From NCBI GenBank assembly GCA_009911715.1, contig CP047880.1, positions 1,302,001-1,366,000 of the forward strand: a stretch of DNA of 64,000 nucleotides, given 5' to 3'. Under the pieces are notes generated by a model, which ran no database searches, was not told the DNA's origin, and was given only the letters and a program-made list of their open reading frames with translations. The DNA is from Methanomassiliicoccaceae archaeon DOK. GTDB lineage: Archaea; Thermoplasmatota; Thermoplasmata; Methanomassiliicoccales; Methanomethylophilaceae. Made by a program: the position numbers and the translations under genes. Of this stretch, positions 44,440 to 53,210 are shown piece after piece (position 1 is the first letter of the stretch; each line of letters begins with the position of its first letter).

Positions 44440-45185
44440 CTGGTCCCCACGTAGATGTTGACGGCGCCGAAGCTCTTCACGTAGAACCTGGCGTCCTCGA
44501 AGCCGGCCTTCCTGAAGATCTTGACCATGTCCTCGCCGTAAGGGAACCCCTCGATGGAGCATGTGAGCCACTCGTACGCGGACTGCCTCCCGTCGATGGA
44601 CTTGCCCTTGTCGTACTTGCGGCCGTACCTCTTGACCCTCCTCATGTAGATGTTGTAGAAGAAGCGGATGACCGAGTTCTTCGGCTTGGAGAGCTCCGCC
44701 ACGATGACCTTTCCGCCGGGGGCGAGCACGCGGTGCATCTCGCTTACGGCCTTCTGGATGTCGCAGACGTTCCTGAGCATGTACCCGGACGTGACCAGGT
44801 CGAACGACCCGTCGGGGAACTGCAGGTCCAGGGCGTCGCCGACCTGCCAGTCGATCTTGACCGGGAGGTCCAGCTCGGACTCCTTCTTCTCGGCGAGCTC
44901 CAGCATCCTGGGCGTTATGTCCACGCCCACCACGGTGGATCCCTCCCCCGCGGTCCTGGCGACGTGGAAAGCGATCTCCCCGGTGCCGGTGCCCACGTCG
45001 AGGCACCTCTTGCCGCGGATGTCCCCCGCCTTCCTCATCATGAACCTGTGCCAGCCCTGCACCATGTGCATGCTCATGATCTCGTTCATCTCGTCGTAGT
45101 AGTCCGCGATCTCGGTGAAGACATCCTTGATGTACTCCTCCTTGCCCTCGAACTGGACGCCCTTCTTGAGCTCTTCCTCTGCCAT
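44436..45185 (-). CDS. UbiE/MenG-like SAM-dependent methyltransferase
   Basis: 249 residues. The N-terminal YIKDVFTEIADYYDEMNEIMSM and the SAM loop LDVGTGTGEIAFHVA match UbiE/MenG C-methyltransferases, followed by VGVDITPRMLELAEKK, VGDALDLQFPDGSFDLVTSGYMLRNV and a family-type RFFYNIYMRRV stretch. These enzymes methylate the ring of prenylated quinone precursors. One nucleotide after the UbiA gene and 4-nt overlap with the HAD gene, so an operon. The pairing with a prenyltransferase supports a lipoquinone-like product, unexpected in methanogens lacking quinones; other substrates are possible. Confidence 0.87.
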   Translation of the reverse strand: MAEEELKKGVQFEGKEEYIKDVFTEIADYYDEMNEIMSMHMVQGWHRFMMRKAGDIRGKRCLDVGTGTGEIAFHVARTAGEGSTVVGVDITPRMLELAEKKESELDLPVKIDWQVGDALDLQFPDGSFDLVTSGYMLRNVCDIQKAVSEMHRVLAPGGKVIVAELSKPKNSVIRFFYNIYMRRVKRYGRKYDKGKSIDGRQSAYEWLTCSIEGFPYGEDMVKIFRKAGFEDARFYVKSFGAVNIYVGTR

Positions 45186-45186
45186 T

Positions 45187-46113
45187 TCAGATCACCGGAA
45201 TGAGATAGTAACTTATAATGTACCCCAGCACCAGGAGCACCCCGAAGTGCCAGTTCTGCCTGAACGCCATCGGCACCAGCATGAAGCTGGAGTGCGGGTC
45301 CGTCGGCGCGCTGCGCGCGTTGCGGACCAGCCTGTGCGCGTCGTACAGCGCGACGAAGGCCAGCGCGCACCCCCACGGCGCGACGCCCGAGACGAGCAGC
45401 GCCAGGAGCACCGGGTACGATGCCAGGTTCATGAACAGGTACAGCCTGATGCTGTTCTCGTAGGACAGGTGCCCGCACAGCGTGCCCACGCCCGCCCTCT
45501 TGTCCTCGTGGTAGTCCCTGGTCTCGTTGCCGGTGAGGACCCCTGTGATCATGAACGCGTTGGGCAGGGAGACCAGCAGGACCTCCCATGAGAAGATGTC
45601 CCCGGTCAGGACGTAGTAGGTCCCCAGGGGCATCAGGACGCCCATCATCAGGAACACGGACGGCTGGCCGAGACCGTAGTACTTGTACGCCGGCCCGATC
45701 GTGTACATGCCGGCGCCCGCGACCCCGAGTATGCCGTAGACCAGGATCCCCCAGCCCACGTGCCAGATGAAGACCAGGCCGATGACGCATGTGACCAGCA
45801 GGCACAGCATCCCCGCCAGGAGGACGTGCTTCGGCCTCAGGACGCCCGTCACCAGCTCCGGAGAGCGGGTCTCGTTCTCGACGGTGTCCGTCCCCTTCGA
45901 GAAGTCGCCGTACGTGTTCAGGAGGTTCGAGGCGGACTGCAGGAGTATGCCGCCCACCAGGACCAGGGCCAGCAGCACCCATTCCAGGACGTCGAACGCC
46001 TGGTGGTGGTACGCGAGGGCGCCGCCTATGAGAACGGGCACCACCGCGCCGTGGAGCGTCCACGGCCTGAACGCGTTGTACCATCCGGCCTTCACCGGTC
46101 TGACGCCTTCCAT
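45187..46113 (-). CDS. UbiA-family prenyltransferase (MenA-like)
   Basis: 308 residues from the ATG at 46113. About eight to nine membrane segments. The first Asp-rich motif NLLNTYGDFSKGTDT and the second ETRDYHEDKRAGVGTL are the Mg2+-diphosphate binding sites of UbiA enzymes, and the N-terminal WYNAFRPWTLHGAVVPVLIG is MenA-like. MenA attaches a polyprenyl chain to dihydroxynaphthoate; in archaea relatives also make methanophenazine or archaeal lipids. First gene of the operon with UbiE and HAD. The aromatic acceptor cannot be told from sequence. Confidence 0.87.
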   Translation of the reverse strand: MEGVRPVKAGWYNAFRPWTLHGAVVPVLIGGALAYHHQAFDVLEWVLLALVLVGGILLQSASNLLNTYGDFSKGTDTVENETRSPELVTGVLRPKHVLLAGMLCLLVTCVIGLVFIWHVGWGILVYGILGVAGAGMYTIGPAYKYYGLGQPSVFLMMGVLMPLGTYYVLTGDIFSWEVLLVSLPNAFMITGVLTGNETRDYHEDKRAGVGTLCGHLSYENSIRLYLFMNLASYPVLLALLVSGVAPWGCALAFVALYDAHRLVRNARSAPTDPHSSFMLVPMAFRQNWHFGVLLVLGYIISYYLIPVI

Positions 46114-46165
46114 GACGGGGAGATGCCGAACACCGTGATAAACATCATCCAAGGAGGTTAGGAAT

Positions 46166-46186
46166 GGGACGGGCGAAGCCCGTCCC
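46166..46186 (-). terminator. hairpin with C(UUCG)G loop after htpG
   Basis: GGGACGGGC (46166-46174) / GCCCGTCCC (46178-46186). On the minus strand it reads GGGACGGG, CTTCG, CCCGTCCC, an extra-stable UUCG tetraloop, 14 nt past the htpG stop. It may terminate or stabilise the mRNA 3' end. Confidence 0.6.
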
Positions 46187-46199
46187 GATTTGCTGAGAA

Positions 46200-48119
46200 T
46201 CACTGCCCGAAGAGCCTGAAGACCCTGTCGGAGTACCCGAGCATGTCGTCCAGCGGCATGCCCGCGATGAGCACCGCCTGGTCGTACATGATCTCGGCCA
46301 TCTCCTTCGCCCTGTCCCTGTCCTCGGCGTACGCCTTCTTCAGGGCGGCGTAGGCGGGGTGCTCGACGTTGACCTCCAGGACGCGCCTGGCCTTCACGTT
46401 CTGTGCGTCCCCTCCGGGGATCGAGGAGAAGTACTTCTCCATCTCCAGGGAGACGTCCCCGTCGGTGCTCAGGCACACGGCGTGGGTCTTCAGCTTCCTG
46501 GACACCCTTACGTCGACGACCCTGTCCCCCAGGGTCTCCTTGACGAACCCGAGGAGGTCCTTCTCGGATTCGGCCCTCTCGTCGGAGGCTTTCTTCTCCT
46601 CTTCAGACTCCAGGCCCAGGTCCCCTCCGGCCACGTCGCAGAACTCCTTGCCGTCGTACTCCCTCATGGTCTTGACGGCGAACTCGTCCATGTCCTCGCC
46701 GAAGAGGAGGATGTCGTAGCCCTTGGCCCTGACCTGCTCGGTCTGGGGGAGCTGCCTCGCCCTCGCGACGGACTCCGCCGCCGCGTAGTAGATCCTCTCC
46801 TGGCCCTCGGGCATGGCGTCCCTGTACTCCTTCAGCGTCACGAGGGCGTCCTTGTCGAAGGACTGGAACAGCAGTAGGTCCTTGATCATGTCCGCCTTCA
46901 TGCCGTAGTCCTGGATGACGCCGTACTTCAGCTGGGTGCCGAAGCTCTTGAAGAACTCGAGGTACGTGTCCCTGTCCTCCTCGAGCAGCCTGGTCAGCTC
47001 GGCCTTCACCTTCTTCTCGATGTTTGCCCTGATGGTTGTCAGCTGCCTGTCGTGCTGCAGGAGCTCCCTGGAGATGTTCAGGGACAGGTCGGGGGAGTCC
47101 ACGACGCCCCTGACGAACCTGAAGCAGTCGGGGAGGACGTCCTTGCACTTCTCCATGATCATCACGCCGGAGGAGTACAGCTCCAGCCCGGGCTCGAAGT
47201 CCCTGCTGTAGAAGTTGTAGGGCGCGACCTTGGGGATGAACAGCATCGCCCTGTAGTTGACGACGCCCTCCGCGTTGATCCTGATGACGGAGATCGGCTC
47301 CTCCCAGTCGCGGAACTTCTCCATGTAGAACTTCTTGCAGTCCTCGTCGGAGACCTCGTCCTTGCCGCGCTGCCAGATGGGCACCATGCTGTTGACGACC
47401 TCGTCCCTGACGGACTTGACCCAGTCCTTCTTGGGCTTGCCCTCCTCGTCGGTCTCCCCGGTCTCGACGTAGTCCTCGTGCTCCACCATCATGTGGATGG
47501 GCCAGCGGACGTAGTCGGAGTACTTTTTGACCAGGTCCCTGAGCCTGTACGAGTCCAGGTACTCGGAGTAGGCGCCGTCCTCGTCGTCGGGCCTCAGGTG
47601 CATGATTACGTCGGTCCCCCAGGAGTCCTTCTCGCACTCCCTGATGCTGTACCCGTCCGCGCCCTCGGAGGTCCACTCCCATGCCTGGTCCTGGCCGTAG
47701 GCCTTCGACCTGACGGTGACCCTGTCGGACACCAGGAACGCGGAGTAGAAGCCCACGCCGAACTGGCCGATGATGTCCACGTCCGAGGTGCCGGCCTCCA
47801 TCTCCTTCTTGAAGTCCAGGGAGCCGCTGTGCGCGATGACCCCCAGGTTGGCGTCCATGTCCTCCTTGGTCATCCCGATCCCGTTGTCCGAGACAGTGAT
47901 CGTGCCGGCGTCCTTGTCGTAGGAGACGTCGATCCTGAAGTCCTCCCTGGCGACGGTGACCTTGTCGGGCTCCGTGATGGACCTGTAGTGGAGCTTGTCG
48001 ATGGCGTCAGACGCGTTGGAGATGATCTCCCTCAGGAAGATCTCCCTGTGGGTGTAGATCGAGTTGATCATGAGGTTGAGAAGCTGCTTGGATTCCGCTT
48101 TGAACTGTTTCTTTGCCAT
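46200..48119 (-). CDS. htpG: Hsp90 chaperone HtpG
   Basis: 639 residues, full length for bacterial-type Hsp90. The N-terminal GHKL ATPase has KQLLNLMINSIYTHREIFLREIISNASDAIDKL (Glu31, Asn35, Asp38 in the nucleotide site), DNGIGMTKED and GQFGVGFYSAFLVSD. The middle domain holds the family LNISRELLQHDRQLT with the ATP-contacting Arg. A short C-terminal dimerisation domain follows. An ATP-driven chaperone for client proteins, dispensable in many bacteria. Most archaea lack Hsp90, so this gene probably came from a gut bacterium. Own promoter likely (GTTTATTATAG near 48200-48190); ribosome site GGCGATAGG before ATG. Confidence 0.96.
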   Translation of the reverse strand: MAKKQFKAESKQLLNLMINSIYTHREIFLREIISNASDAIDKLHYRSITEPDKVTVAREDFRIDVSYDKDAGTITVSDNGIGMTKEDMDANLGVIAHSGSLDFKKEMEAGTSDVDIIGQFGVGFYSAFLVSDRVTVRSKAYGQDQAWEWTSEGADGYSIRECEKDSWGTDVIMHLRPDDEDGAYSEYLDSYRLRDLVKKYSDYVRWPIHMMVEHEDYVETGETDEEGKPKKDWVKSVRDEVVNSMVPIWQRGKDEVSDEDCKKFYMEKFRDWEEPISVIRINAEGVVNYRAMLFIPKVAPYNFYSRDFEPGLELYSSGVMIMEKCKDVLPDCFRFVRGVVDSPDLSLNISRELLQHDRQLTTIRANIEKKVKAELTRLLEEDRDTYLEFFKSFGTQLKYGVIQDYGMKADMIKDLLLFQSFDKDALVTLKEYRDAMPEGQERIYYAAAESVARARQLPQTEQVRAKGYDILLFGEDMDEFAVKTMREYDGKEFCDVAGGDLGLESEEEKKASDERAESEKDLLGFVKETLGDRVVDVRVSRKLKTHAVCLSTDGDVSLEMEKYFSSIPGGDAQNVKARRVLEVNVEHPAYAALKKAYAEDRDRAKEMAEIMYDQAVLIAGMPLDDMLGYSDRVFRLFGQ

Positions 48120-48264
48120 CCTATCGCCTTCGATTGTGATGACACCCTGTTTTCAACCAGGGCTGCAACAGCGATTTTACTGTTAGAACTTCTATAATAA
48201 ACTTTCTAATATTTCCAGACAGCGTATGTGTGTAATCAGTTCGTGACCCACGCCCCTGCGTTGA

Positions 48265-48278
48265 CCATTATATATTCG
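48265..48278 (+). promoter_or_regulatory. TATA box for BspA-like gene
   Basis: CCATTATATATTCG. Twenty-five nt downstream falls at about 48297, close to the ribosome-site-like GGGTGACAGG, so the leader must be very short. Confidence 0.5.
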
Positions 48279-48328
48279 TAAATCGGTGTTAAACGGGTGA
48301 CAGGATTAGAACTCTATACTGTGTCCTT

Positions 48329-50500
48329 GTGATCGCGGTTGCGGCTGTATCCGTCCTGGCCGCCTCCGCTTGCGGAACGGAGGCCTCCCCGGATGACGGC
48401 ATGGTCTTCTCACAGGACGGGATCGTCTACGAGACGAGAGGCGGATTCTACAACTATGTGGAGCTGATCGGAGTGACCGACGGATTCGACGCTGAGGACC
48501 TCGTTGTTCCGGAGACCGTCACACACGATGGGATGTCCTACAGGGTGACATACGTCGCTCCGGAAGCGTTCAAGGACCAGACATCCCTGGTCTCTGTCCA
48601 CCTTCCCGAGACTATACACAGTCTGGGAAACGGCGCATTCTCCGGATGCACCTCACTCAGCGACATTAACATCCCTTACTCGGTAACGGATCTGGAGGAG
48701 ACCTTCGCGGGATGCACCTCCTTGGAGAAGGTCATCCTTTCCGGGAACTACTACACAACCGAACTCCGTGGAACGTTCCAAGGATGTACATCGCTAAGGG
48801 AAGTCTCGATTCCCTGGACCGTCACCGTGGGCGACAACACGTTCGCGGGATGCGATTCGCTTGAGTACATCGATATCGGACGCGCATCCTTCGTAGGTGA
48901 CGATGCATTCTCTGGATGCTCGTCCCTGACCGAGCTCAGATTCAGCAAGGACATAACACTCATCGGGGACCGTGCCTTCGAGGATTGCACATCGCTAAGG
49001 GCGGTGACCATCCCCGAAACAGATGGCCTGGTCATCGAGGAGGAGGCCTTCTCAGGCTGCACCGACCTGGAATCCGTCTACATAGGCGACGGTGTCGAGG
49101 TAGTCGGAGACCGTGCCTTCGAAGGATGCCATTCCATTTCGGTACTCACGTTCCTGAGTGTCTGCGAGATTGGTGAATCCGTGTTCGCCGAGAGTGGTTC
49201 GATAGAGACGGCACACATACACAGTCAGACACTTCTTGAGAGTCTGGATCACGGAAACGCGCTTGTATCGCTCACCCTTGGTGGGGATGTGGTCGACCTG
49301 TCTCCCCGGACCGTCCCGTCGCTGTTGGGCCTGCGCACCCTCGTACTGGAGGACGGTGTCAGGACAGTAGATGTGGGGACTTTCGATGGCTCAAGAAATC
49401 TGGAGCTCGTCGCAATACCGCACAGCCTCGAGGCACCAGAGGGGCCGATATTCGATGTGGACGGCGAGTGCCTCGTCGCCGGGAATCGGGAAATCCTGGA
49501 TTCTGTCGGCATCTGGAATCCGATTCATGGGAACCTGGTGACATACAACCTCACCGGCATGCCGGGAGAGGCCGACCGGCTGGAGTACGACTGGGCCGTT
49601 TCCGGAGAATGGGTCACACCTGAATACCATGACAGGGGCGGATACACAGTGGAGGTTTCACTGGACGGGGATGATGCGGAAGAAGGATTCGAGATGCCAT
49701 CCCATGATGTGAATTTGGATGTCACATACCACAGCGACGTACGTAGAATACTGTTCTACGACGAGAACACCCTGGTGGACTTCCAGAGATTGCACCTCGG
49801 TGACCAGATCCAGATTCCCGAGACACCCTATCGCTACCCCACCGTGGGGTACGACTACGAGTTCAGAGGATGGGTGGGTCTGGAACCCGGGATGGTCGTG
49901 AAGGAGAGCACCTCCTTCCATTCCGACTTCGTCAGGGTTCTGACTGACGAGGGATGCGGAGAGGCGGCAGACGGTTTCCTGTGCTTCGACTGGAATTCGG
50001 AGGCACCAGTCCGCATCACCGGCGACATGGCATCACGTCTCCTCTCCTCGAACATCTCCGAGGGACTCGACGGTGTCTCGTTCTCCTTCGAAACTGGCTG
50101 GATTACTTTGGGGAACGACGATCTATCGCTTATCTCCGACGAGGGAGTGGTGTTCGAGACCTACTGGACATTTAATCCGACATCCCGGCACCATGTCACA
50201 GCAGAGGGGTCAGACGGATCGGTGACCTTCGATGTGGACCTGGGATGGATGTCTTCGAACAGGATCACGGTGGTCAGCCAGATCGGACCCGACGGGGAAC
50301 TGACCGAGATCGAAAGCACCACGGCATGGCACGATGGGTTCCGCTTTGTCAGATTCACCGTCACCGATTCCGGGGACTACTTCCTGGACAACGGTGGCCC
50401 ACTCAGGGAAATACCAATGATCGCGATCCATATCGGAGCGGCGTTGCTGCTGGGGTTGCTCGCCGTTGTCTCCGTGGTCGTCATATCCCGTAGGGTCTGA
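48329..50500 (+). CDS. BspA-type leucine-rich repeat surface protein
   Basis: 723 residues from the GTG at 48329; the frame is open back to 48293, and a better signal peptide (RTLYCVLVIAVAAVSVLAA) results if translation starts at the ATT at 48305, which follows GGGTGACAGG. About residues 60-400 are BspA/LRR_5 repeats (AFSGCTSLxxIxIPxxVTxI, AFEDCTSLRAVTIPE). Near 470-520 is an InlB/Listeria-Bacteroides-type repeat (RILFYDENTLVDFQRLHLGDQI...YEFRGW). A C-terminal membrane helix (IHIGAALLLGLLAVVSVVVI) ends in SRRV. Anchored extracellular protein; BspA relatives bind host matrix or other cells. Its C-terminal tail differs from the GLTDYLL tail of the giants. Confidence 0.85.
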   Translation: MIAVAAVSVLAASACGTEASPDDGMVFSQDGIVYETRGGFYNYVELIGVTDGFDAEDLVVPETVTHDGMSYRVTYVAPEAFKDQTSLVSVHLPETIHSLGNGAFSGCTSLSDINIPYSVTDLEETFAGCTSLEKVILSGNYYTTELRGTFQGCTSLREVSIPWTVTVGDNTFAGCDSLEYIDIGRASFVGDDAFSGCSSLTELRFSKDITLIGDRAFEDCTSLRAVTIPETDGLVIEEEAFSGCTDLESVYIGDGVEVVGDRAFEGCHSISVLTFLSVCEIGESVFAESGSIETAHIHSQTLLESLDHGNALVSLTLGGDVVDLSPRTVPSLLGLRTLVLEDGVRTVDVGTFDGSRNLELVAIPHSLEAPEGPIFDVDGECLVAGNREILDSVGIWNPIHGNLVTYNLTGMPGEADRLEYDWAVSGEWVTPEYHDRGGYTVEVSLDGDDAEEGFEMPSHDVNLDVTYHSDVRRILFYDENTLVDFQRLHLGDQIQIPETPYRYPTVGYDYEFRGWVGLEPGMVVKESTSFHSDFVRVLTDEGCGEAADGFLCFDWNSEAPVRITGDMASRLLSSNISEGLDGVSFSFETGWITLGNDDLSLISDEGVVFETYWTFNPTSRHHVTAEGSDGSVTFDVDLGWMSSNRITVVSQIGPDGELTEIESTTAWHDGFRFVRFTVTDSGDYFLDNGGPLREIPMIAIHIGAALLLGLLAVVSVVVISRRV

Positions 50501-50682
50501 AAGTCCCAATGACGGGGGGCCCGGCCCCCGCCAACACGGGTAACACTAATGCCATGTCGATGGCAACCTGGTAGCACGTTTCTGTTTCCAGGAATAACAC
50601 GGTGACACGATTCCATGATTGTTATGTAGCCTACGCTGGCGGAACAGAAACCTTTAAACCCCTTCCGACAGACTGACCTTTC

Positions 50683-51579
50683 ATGATGGGGAAGGCGGCT
50701 AAGGCGGTCGTGTTCGCGGTGCTCGCGGCGGTGTTCTACGCCGTGAGCTCGCCCCTGTCCAAGATCCTCCTCGAGGATGTCTCGCCCTACCTCATGGCCG
50801 CGCTGCTTTACCTCGGCGCCGGGATCGGGATGACCGCCGTCAGGGCCGCGTCCCCGTCGAAGCGCGCGGAGGAGCGCCCCCTCACAAAGGTCGACTCACC
50901 GTACATCTTCGGGATGATCGTCCTGGACATCGCCGCGCCGATACTGCTGATGTACGGCCTGCTCAACTCCCCGGCGTCATCGGTCTCCCTCCTGAACAAC
51001 TTCGAGATCGTCGCGACCACGCTCATCGCCCTCCTGGTGTTCGGGGAGAGGGTCACACCCACGACCTGGGTCGCCATCATACTGATCACAATCTCAACGG
51101 TCATCCTGTCCACAGCCGGTACAGGGGAGATCTCGTTCTCGCACGGCTCCCTCGCCGTCATCCTGGCATGCGTCTGCTGGGGCCTCGAGAACAACTGCAC
51201 CCGCAGGCTCTCCGACTCCGGGGCGCTGAGGATCGTCGTCATAAAGGGTATCTTCTCTGGCCTCGGCGCCCTCGCGATAGCCGTGTTCATGGGCATGGGC
51301 TCCCCCTCCGCGACGGAGGTCATGGGCGCCCTGGCTCTCGGGTTCGTGTCCTACGGCATGAGCCTGTTCTTCTACATCACCGCCCAGGCCAGCCTCGGCG
51401 CTGCGAAGGTCAGCGCGTACTACGCCATGGCGCCGTTCATCGGAGCCTTCATCTCCCTCGCCGTCCTCGGCGAGGTCCTGACCCAGGCCTTCGTCCTGGC
51501 GCTGGTGTTCATGGCGGCGGGGGCCGTGGTGCTGACCAGGGAGACGCTGAGGCCGGAGCCGACCCCGGCGGCGTCGTAA
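50683..51579 (+). CDS. EamA/DMT-superfamily transporter
   Basis: 298 residues, ten predicted membrane helices in two EamA repeats (about 5-140 and 155-285). Signatures include AVFYAVSSPLSKILLE in the first repeat, LLNNFEIVATTLIALLVFGERVTPTTWVAI, CVCWGLENNCTR opening the second and YYAMAPFIGAFISLAVLGEVLT. These carriers export or import small metabolites or amino acids; substrate not predictable. A TATA element CCTTTAAACC lies about 28 nt upstream of the ATG, so the mRNA is probably leaderless. Confidence 0.88.
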   Translation: MMGKAAKAVVFAVLAAVFYAVSSPLSKILLEDVSPYLMAALLYLGAGIGMTAVRAASPSKRAEERPLTKVDSPYIFGMIVLDIAAPILLMYGLLNSPASSVSLLNNFEIVATTLIALLVFGERVTPTTWVAIILITISTVILSTAGTGEISFSHGSLAVILACVCWGLENNCTRRLSDSGALRIVVIKGIFSGLGALAIAVFMGMGSPSATEVMGALALGFVSYGMSLFFYITAQASLGAAKVSAYYAMAPFIGAFISLAVLGEVLTQAFVLALVFMAAGAVVLTRETLRPEPTPAAS

Positions 51580-51610
51580 GCTATATGAGCCCTGAGGCCG
51601 TGGTAAAGGC

Positions 51611-52315
51611 ATGGACACCCGTGTCAGGTACCTTCTCATACTGGCCGTCTACGTGGCGGCTTGCGTAGTGGTGGGGACGGGTGTCACGGTCCACCTGACC
51701 GACCTGAACGGGGCGGACTCGTTCTACTACGTGGTGCAGACCCTGTGGACCGTCGGGTTCGGCGACGTCATCCCCGCCGGACACGTGGGGAGGGTCATCA
51801 CGCTGGCCCTCAACTTCTTCGGGACCATCGGCGTGCTCTCGGCGATCGGTATCGTCAGCGGTATCGTCCTGGACAGGTTCGTCGTCCGCCAGCGCAGGCT
51901 CGCGGAGGACTACGCCCACAGGCGCGAGCGCATCAGCTCCGCGATTCACGAGTGGGCGGACGAGAACGGAGTGGAGCGCGACAGGGTGGAGGAGGCGATC
52001 GTCTTCGATGAAGTCCACCGACGTCGAGCTTCTGAGATGGAGCGCGATCGTGGCCGCGTTCCTGGCGGTGTCCACCGCCGTGTTCTGCCATCTCGAGGGA
52101 TGGAGCGTGTTCGACTCATTCTACTACTCGTTCACCACATCCACCTCGGCCGGGTTCGGAGACCTCGTGGTCTCGCGCGAGAACAGGGTCCTCGCCGCGG
52201 TGTTCATGATGGTCGGCGCGACCCTGGTCCTCTCGCTCGCTGCGAACGTCGGCCAGTGGATCATGGACACCGTCACCCGCAGACGCGCGGTGAGGGCGTT
52301 CAGAAGGGAGCTTGA
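51611..52315 (+). CDS. K+ channel, first pore domain (frame probably broken near 52010)
   Basis: Residues 1-~135 form a 2TM-pore unit: LLILAVYVAACVVVGTGV, pore helix and filter TLWTVGFGDVIPA (a TVGYGD variant), second helix LNFFGTIGVLSAIGIVSGIVLD, then a basic cytoplasmic linker to VEEAIVFDE. After about 52010 the frame runs on for 100 codons of Arg/His-rich residues that are the shadow of the next gene. So the real coding part ends near 52010 and continues in the +1 frame, giving a tandem two-pore channel, or there are two subunits with an unusual overlap. Predicted membrane potassium channel. Confidence 0.7.
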   Translation: MDTRVRYLLILAVYVAACVVVGTGVTVHLTDLNGADSFYYVVQTLWTVGFGDVIPAGHVGRVITLALNFFGTIGVLSAIGIVSGIVLDRFVVRQRRLAEDYAHRRERISSAIHEWADENGVERDRVEEAIVFDEVHRRRASEMERDRGRVPGGVHRRVLPSRGMERVRLILLLVHHIHLGRVRRPRGLAREQGPRRGVHDGRRDPGPLARCERRPVDHGHRHPQTRGEGVQKGA

Positions 52316-52451
52316 GGCCACGGTGGCCAACCTCCGCGCCCTCGGCCCCGACACATCGGCGCTTGAGAGGAGACTGGACGCCATCGTTTCCGAGGGGGTC
52401 GAGGCGGCAGAGGCAGACGACCTGGACCTCGGCATCGGCGGCCACAGGTGA
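52008..52451 (+). CDS. K+ channel, second pore domain
   Basis: 147 residues if started at the ATG at 52008, which has GGAGGAGGCGATC about ten bases upstream. One 2TM-pore unit: WSAIVAAFLAVSTAVFCHLE, pore SFTTSTSAGFGDLVV (filter GFGD), second helix LAAVFMMVGATLVLSLAANVG, then a coiled cytoplasmic tail (FRRELEATVANLRALG). It lies in the +1 frame relative to the first pore unit and matches the second half expected of a tandem channel. It ends 1 bp before the convergent flavoprotein gene. Confidence 0.72.
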   Translation: MKSTDVELLRWSAIVAAFLAVSTAVFCHLEGWSVFDSFYYSFTTSTSAGFGDLVVSRENRVLAAVFMMVGATLVLSLAANVGQWIMDTVTRRRAVRAFRRELEATVANLRALGPDTSALERRLDAIVSEGVEAAEADDLDLGIGGHR

Positions 52452-52452
52452 G

Positions 52453-53094
52453 TCAGACCATCCCATTGGCCAGTCTCCGGCCGAGATCCCTCGCCGCCTC
52501 GCGGTCCCTCGGGAACACCTCGTCCCTCTGGACGCGCTTCGACTCCATGTCGAATATCTGATGCTCGTACCTCTCGTAGTCGGGGTACTGCCACGTGTTG
52601 TAGCAGTACAGCTCCAGGGGCTCGCTGCCCGTCAGCCTCCTGGTGAAGCGCCTGAAGCGGTTGATGTCTATGCCGTAGTGCGCCAGCTGCTCCTCCGTGA
52701 CGTTCATGGTGTAGACGTACGCCATGCGCACAGGGTGCTCGCAGAACGACGGCCCGTTGCCGTAGGAGACACGGGGGAACAACAGCCTCTCCAGGAACGC
52801 GTCCGTCATGGCGGACAGGCCGTTGAAGTAGATCGGAGATCCGACGACGAGCGCATTCGCGCCGTCGATTGCGTCGAGGCCCGGGGTGAGACCGTCCCTC
52901 ATGGCGCATCCGTGCTCCTCCAGACCTATGCGCTTGCATGCGAAGCAGCTGGTGCAACCCCTGAAGTCCAGGTCGTAGAGGTTGAACAGCTCCGTCTCCG
53001 CGCCCGTCTCTGCGGCTCCGTCCAATGCGTCCTGCACCAGCGTGGCGGTGTTCCACTTCTTCCTGGGGCTTCCGTTGATCCCTATGACCTTCAT
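52453..53094 (-). CDS. iron-sulfur flavoprotein-like NAD(P)H reductase
   Basis: 213 residues from the ATG at 53094 (start of the FMN strand MKVIGINGSPRKKWNTATL). Flavodoxin-like fold with the FMN phosphate loop SPRKKWNT, a cysteine cluster GCTSCFACKRIGLEEHGC (C-x2-C-x2-C-x9-C, close to the 4Fe-4S motif of archaeal Isf proteins), and VVGSPIYFNGLSAMTDAFLERL. Such proteins move electrons between ferredoxin and small oxidants or O2/peroxide in methanogens. A TATA-like GATTTTAAGG is about 30 nt upstream. Substrate unknown; could also be a quinone or nitro-reductase. Confidence 0.82.
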   Translation of the reverse strand: MKVIGINGSPRKKWNTATLVQDALDGAAETGAETELFNLYDLDFRGCTSCFACKRIGLEEHGCAMRDGLTPGLDAIDGANALVVGSPIYFNGLSAMTDAFLERLLFPRVSYGNGPSFCEHPVRMAYVYTMNVTEEQLAHYGIDINRFRRFTRRLTGSEPLELYCYNTWQYPDYERYEHQIFDMESKRVQRDEVFPRDREAARDLGRRLANGMV

Positions 53095-53182
53095 GACCGG
53101 GAGATGGTCTCCAACCCTTAAAATCGATTTCCAGAATGGATTTTCATGGATTCCCCGAATCAACGTGACCGCACGGTGCCTC

Positions 53183-53190
53183 CTTTAAGA
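53183..53190 (+). promoter_or_regulatory. TATA box for candidate ncRNA
   Basis: CTTTAAGA. The expected transcription start 25 nt downstream (about 53211) coincides with the first base pairs of hairpin 1 of the candidate RNA. Confidence 0.5.
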
Positions 53191-53210
53191 AACATCGCGC
53201 AGAAACGAGA

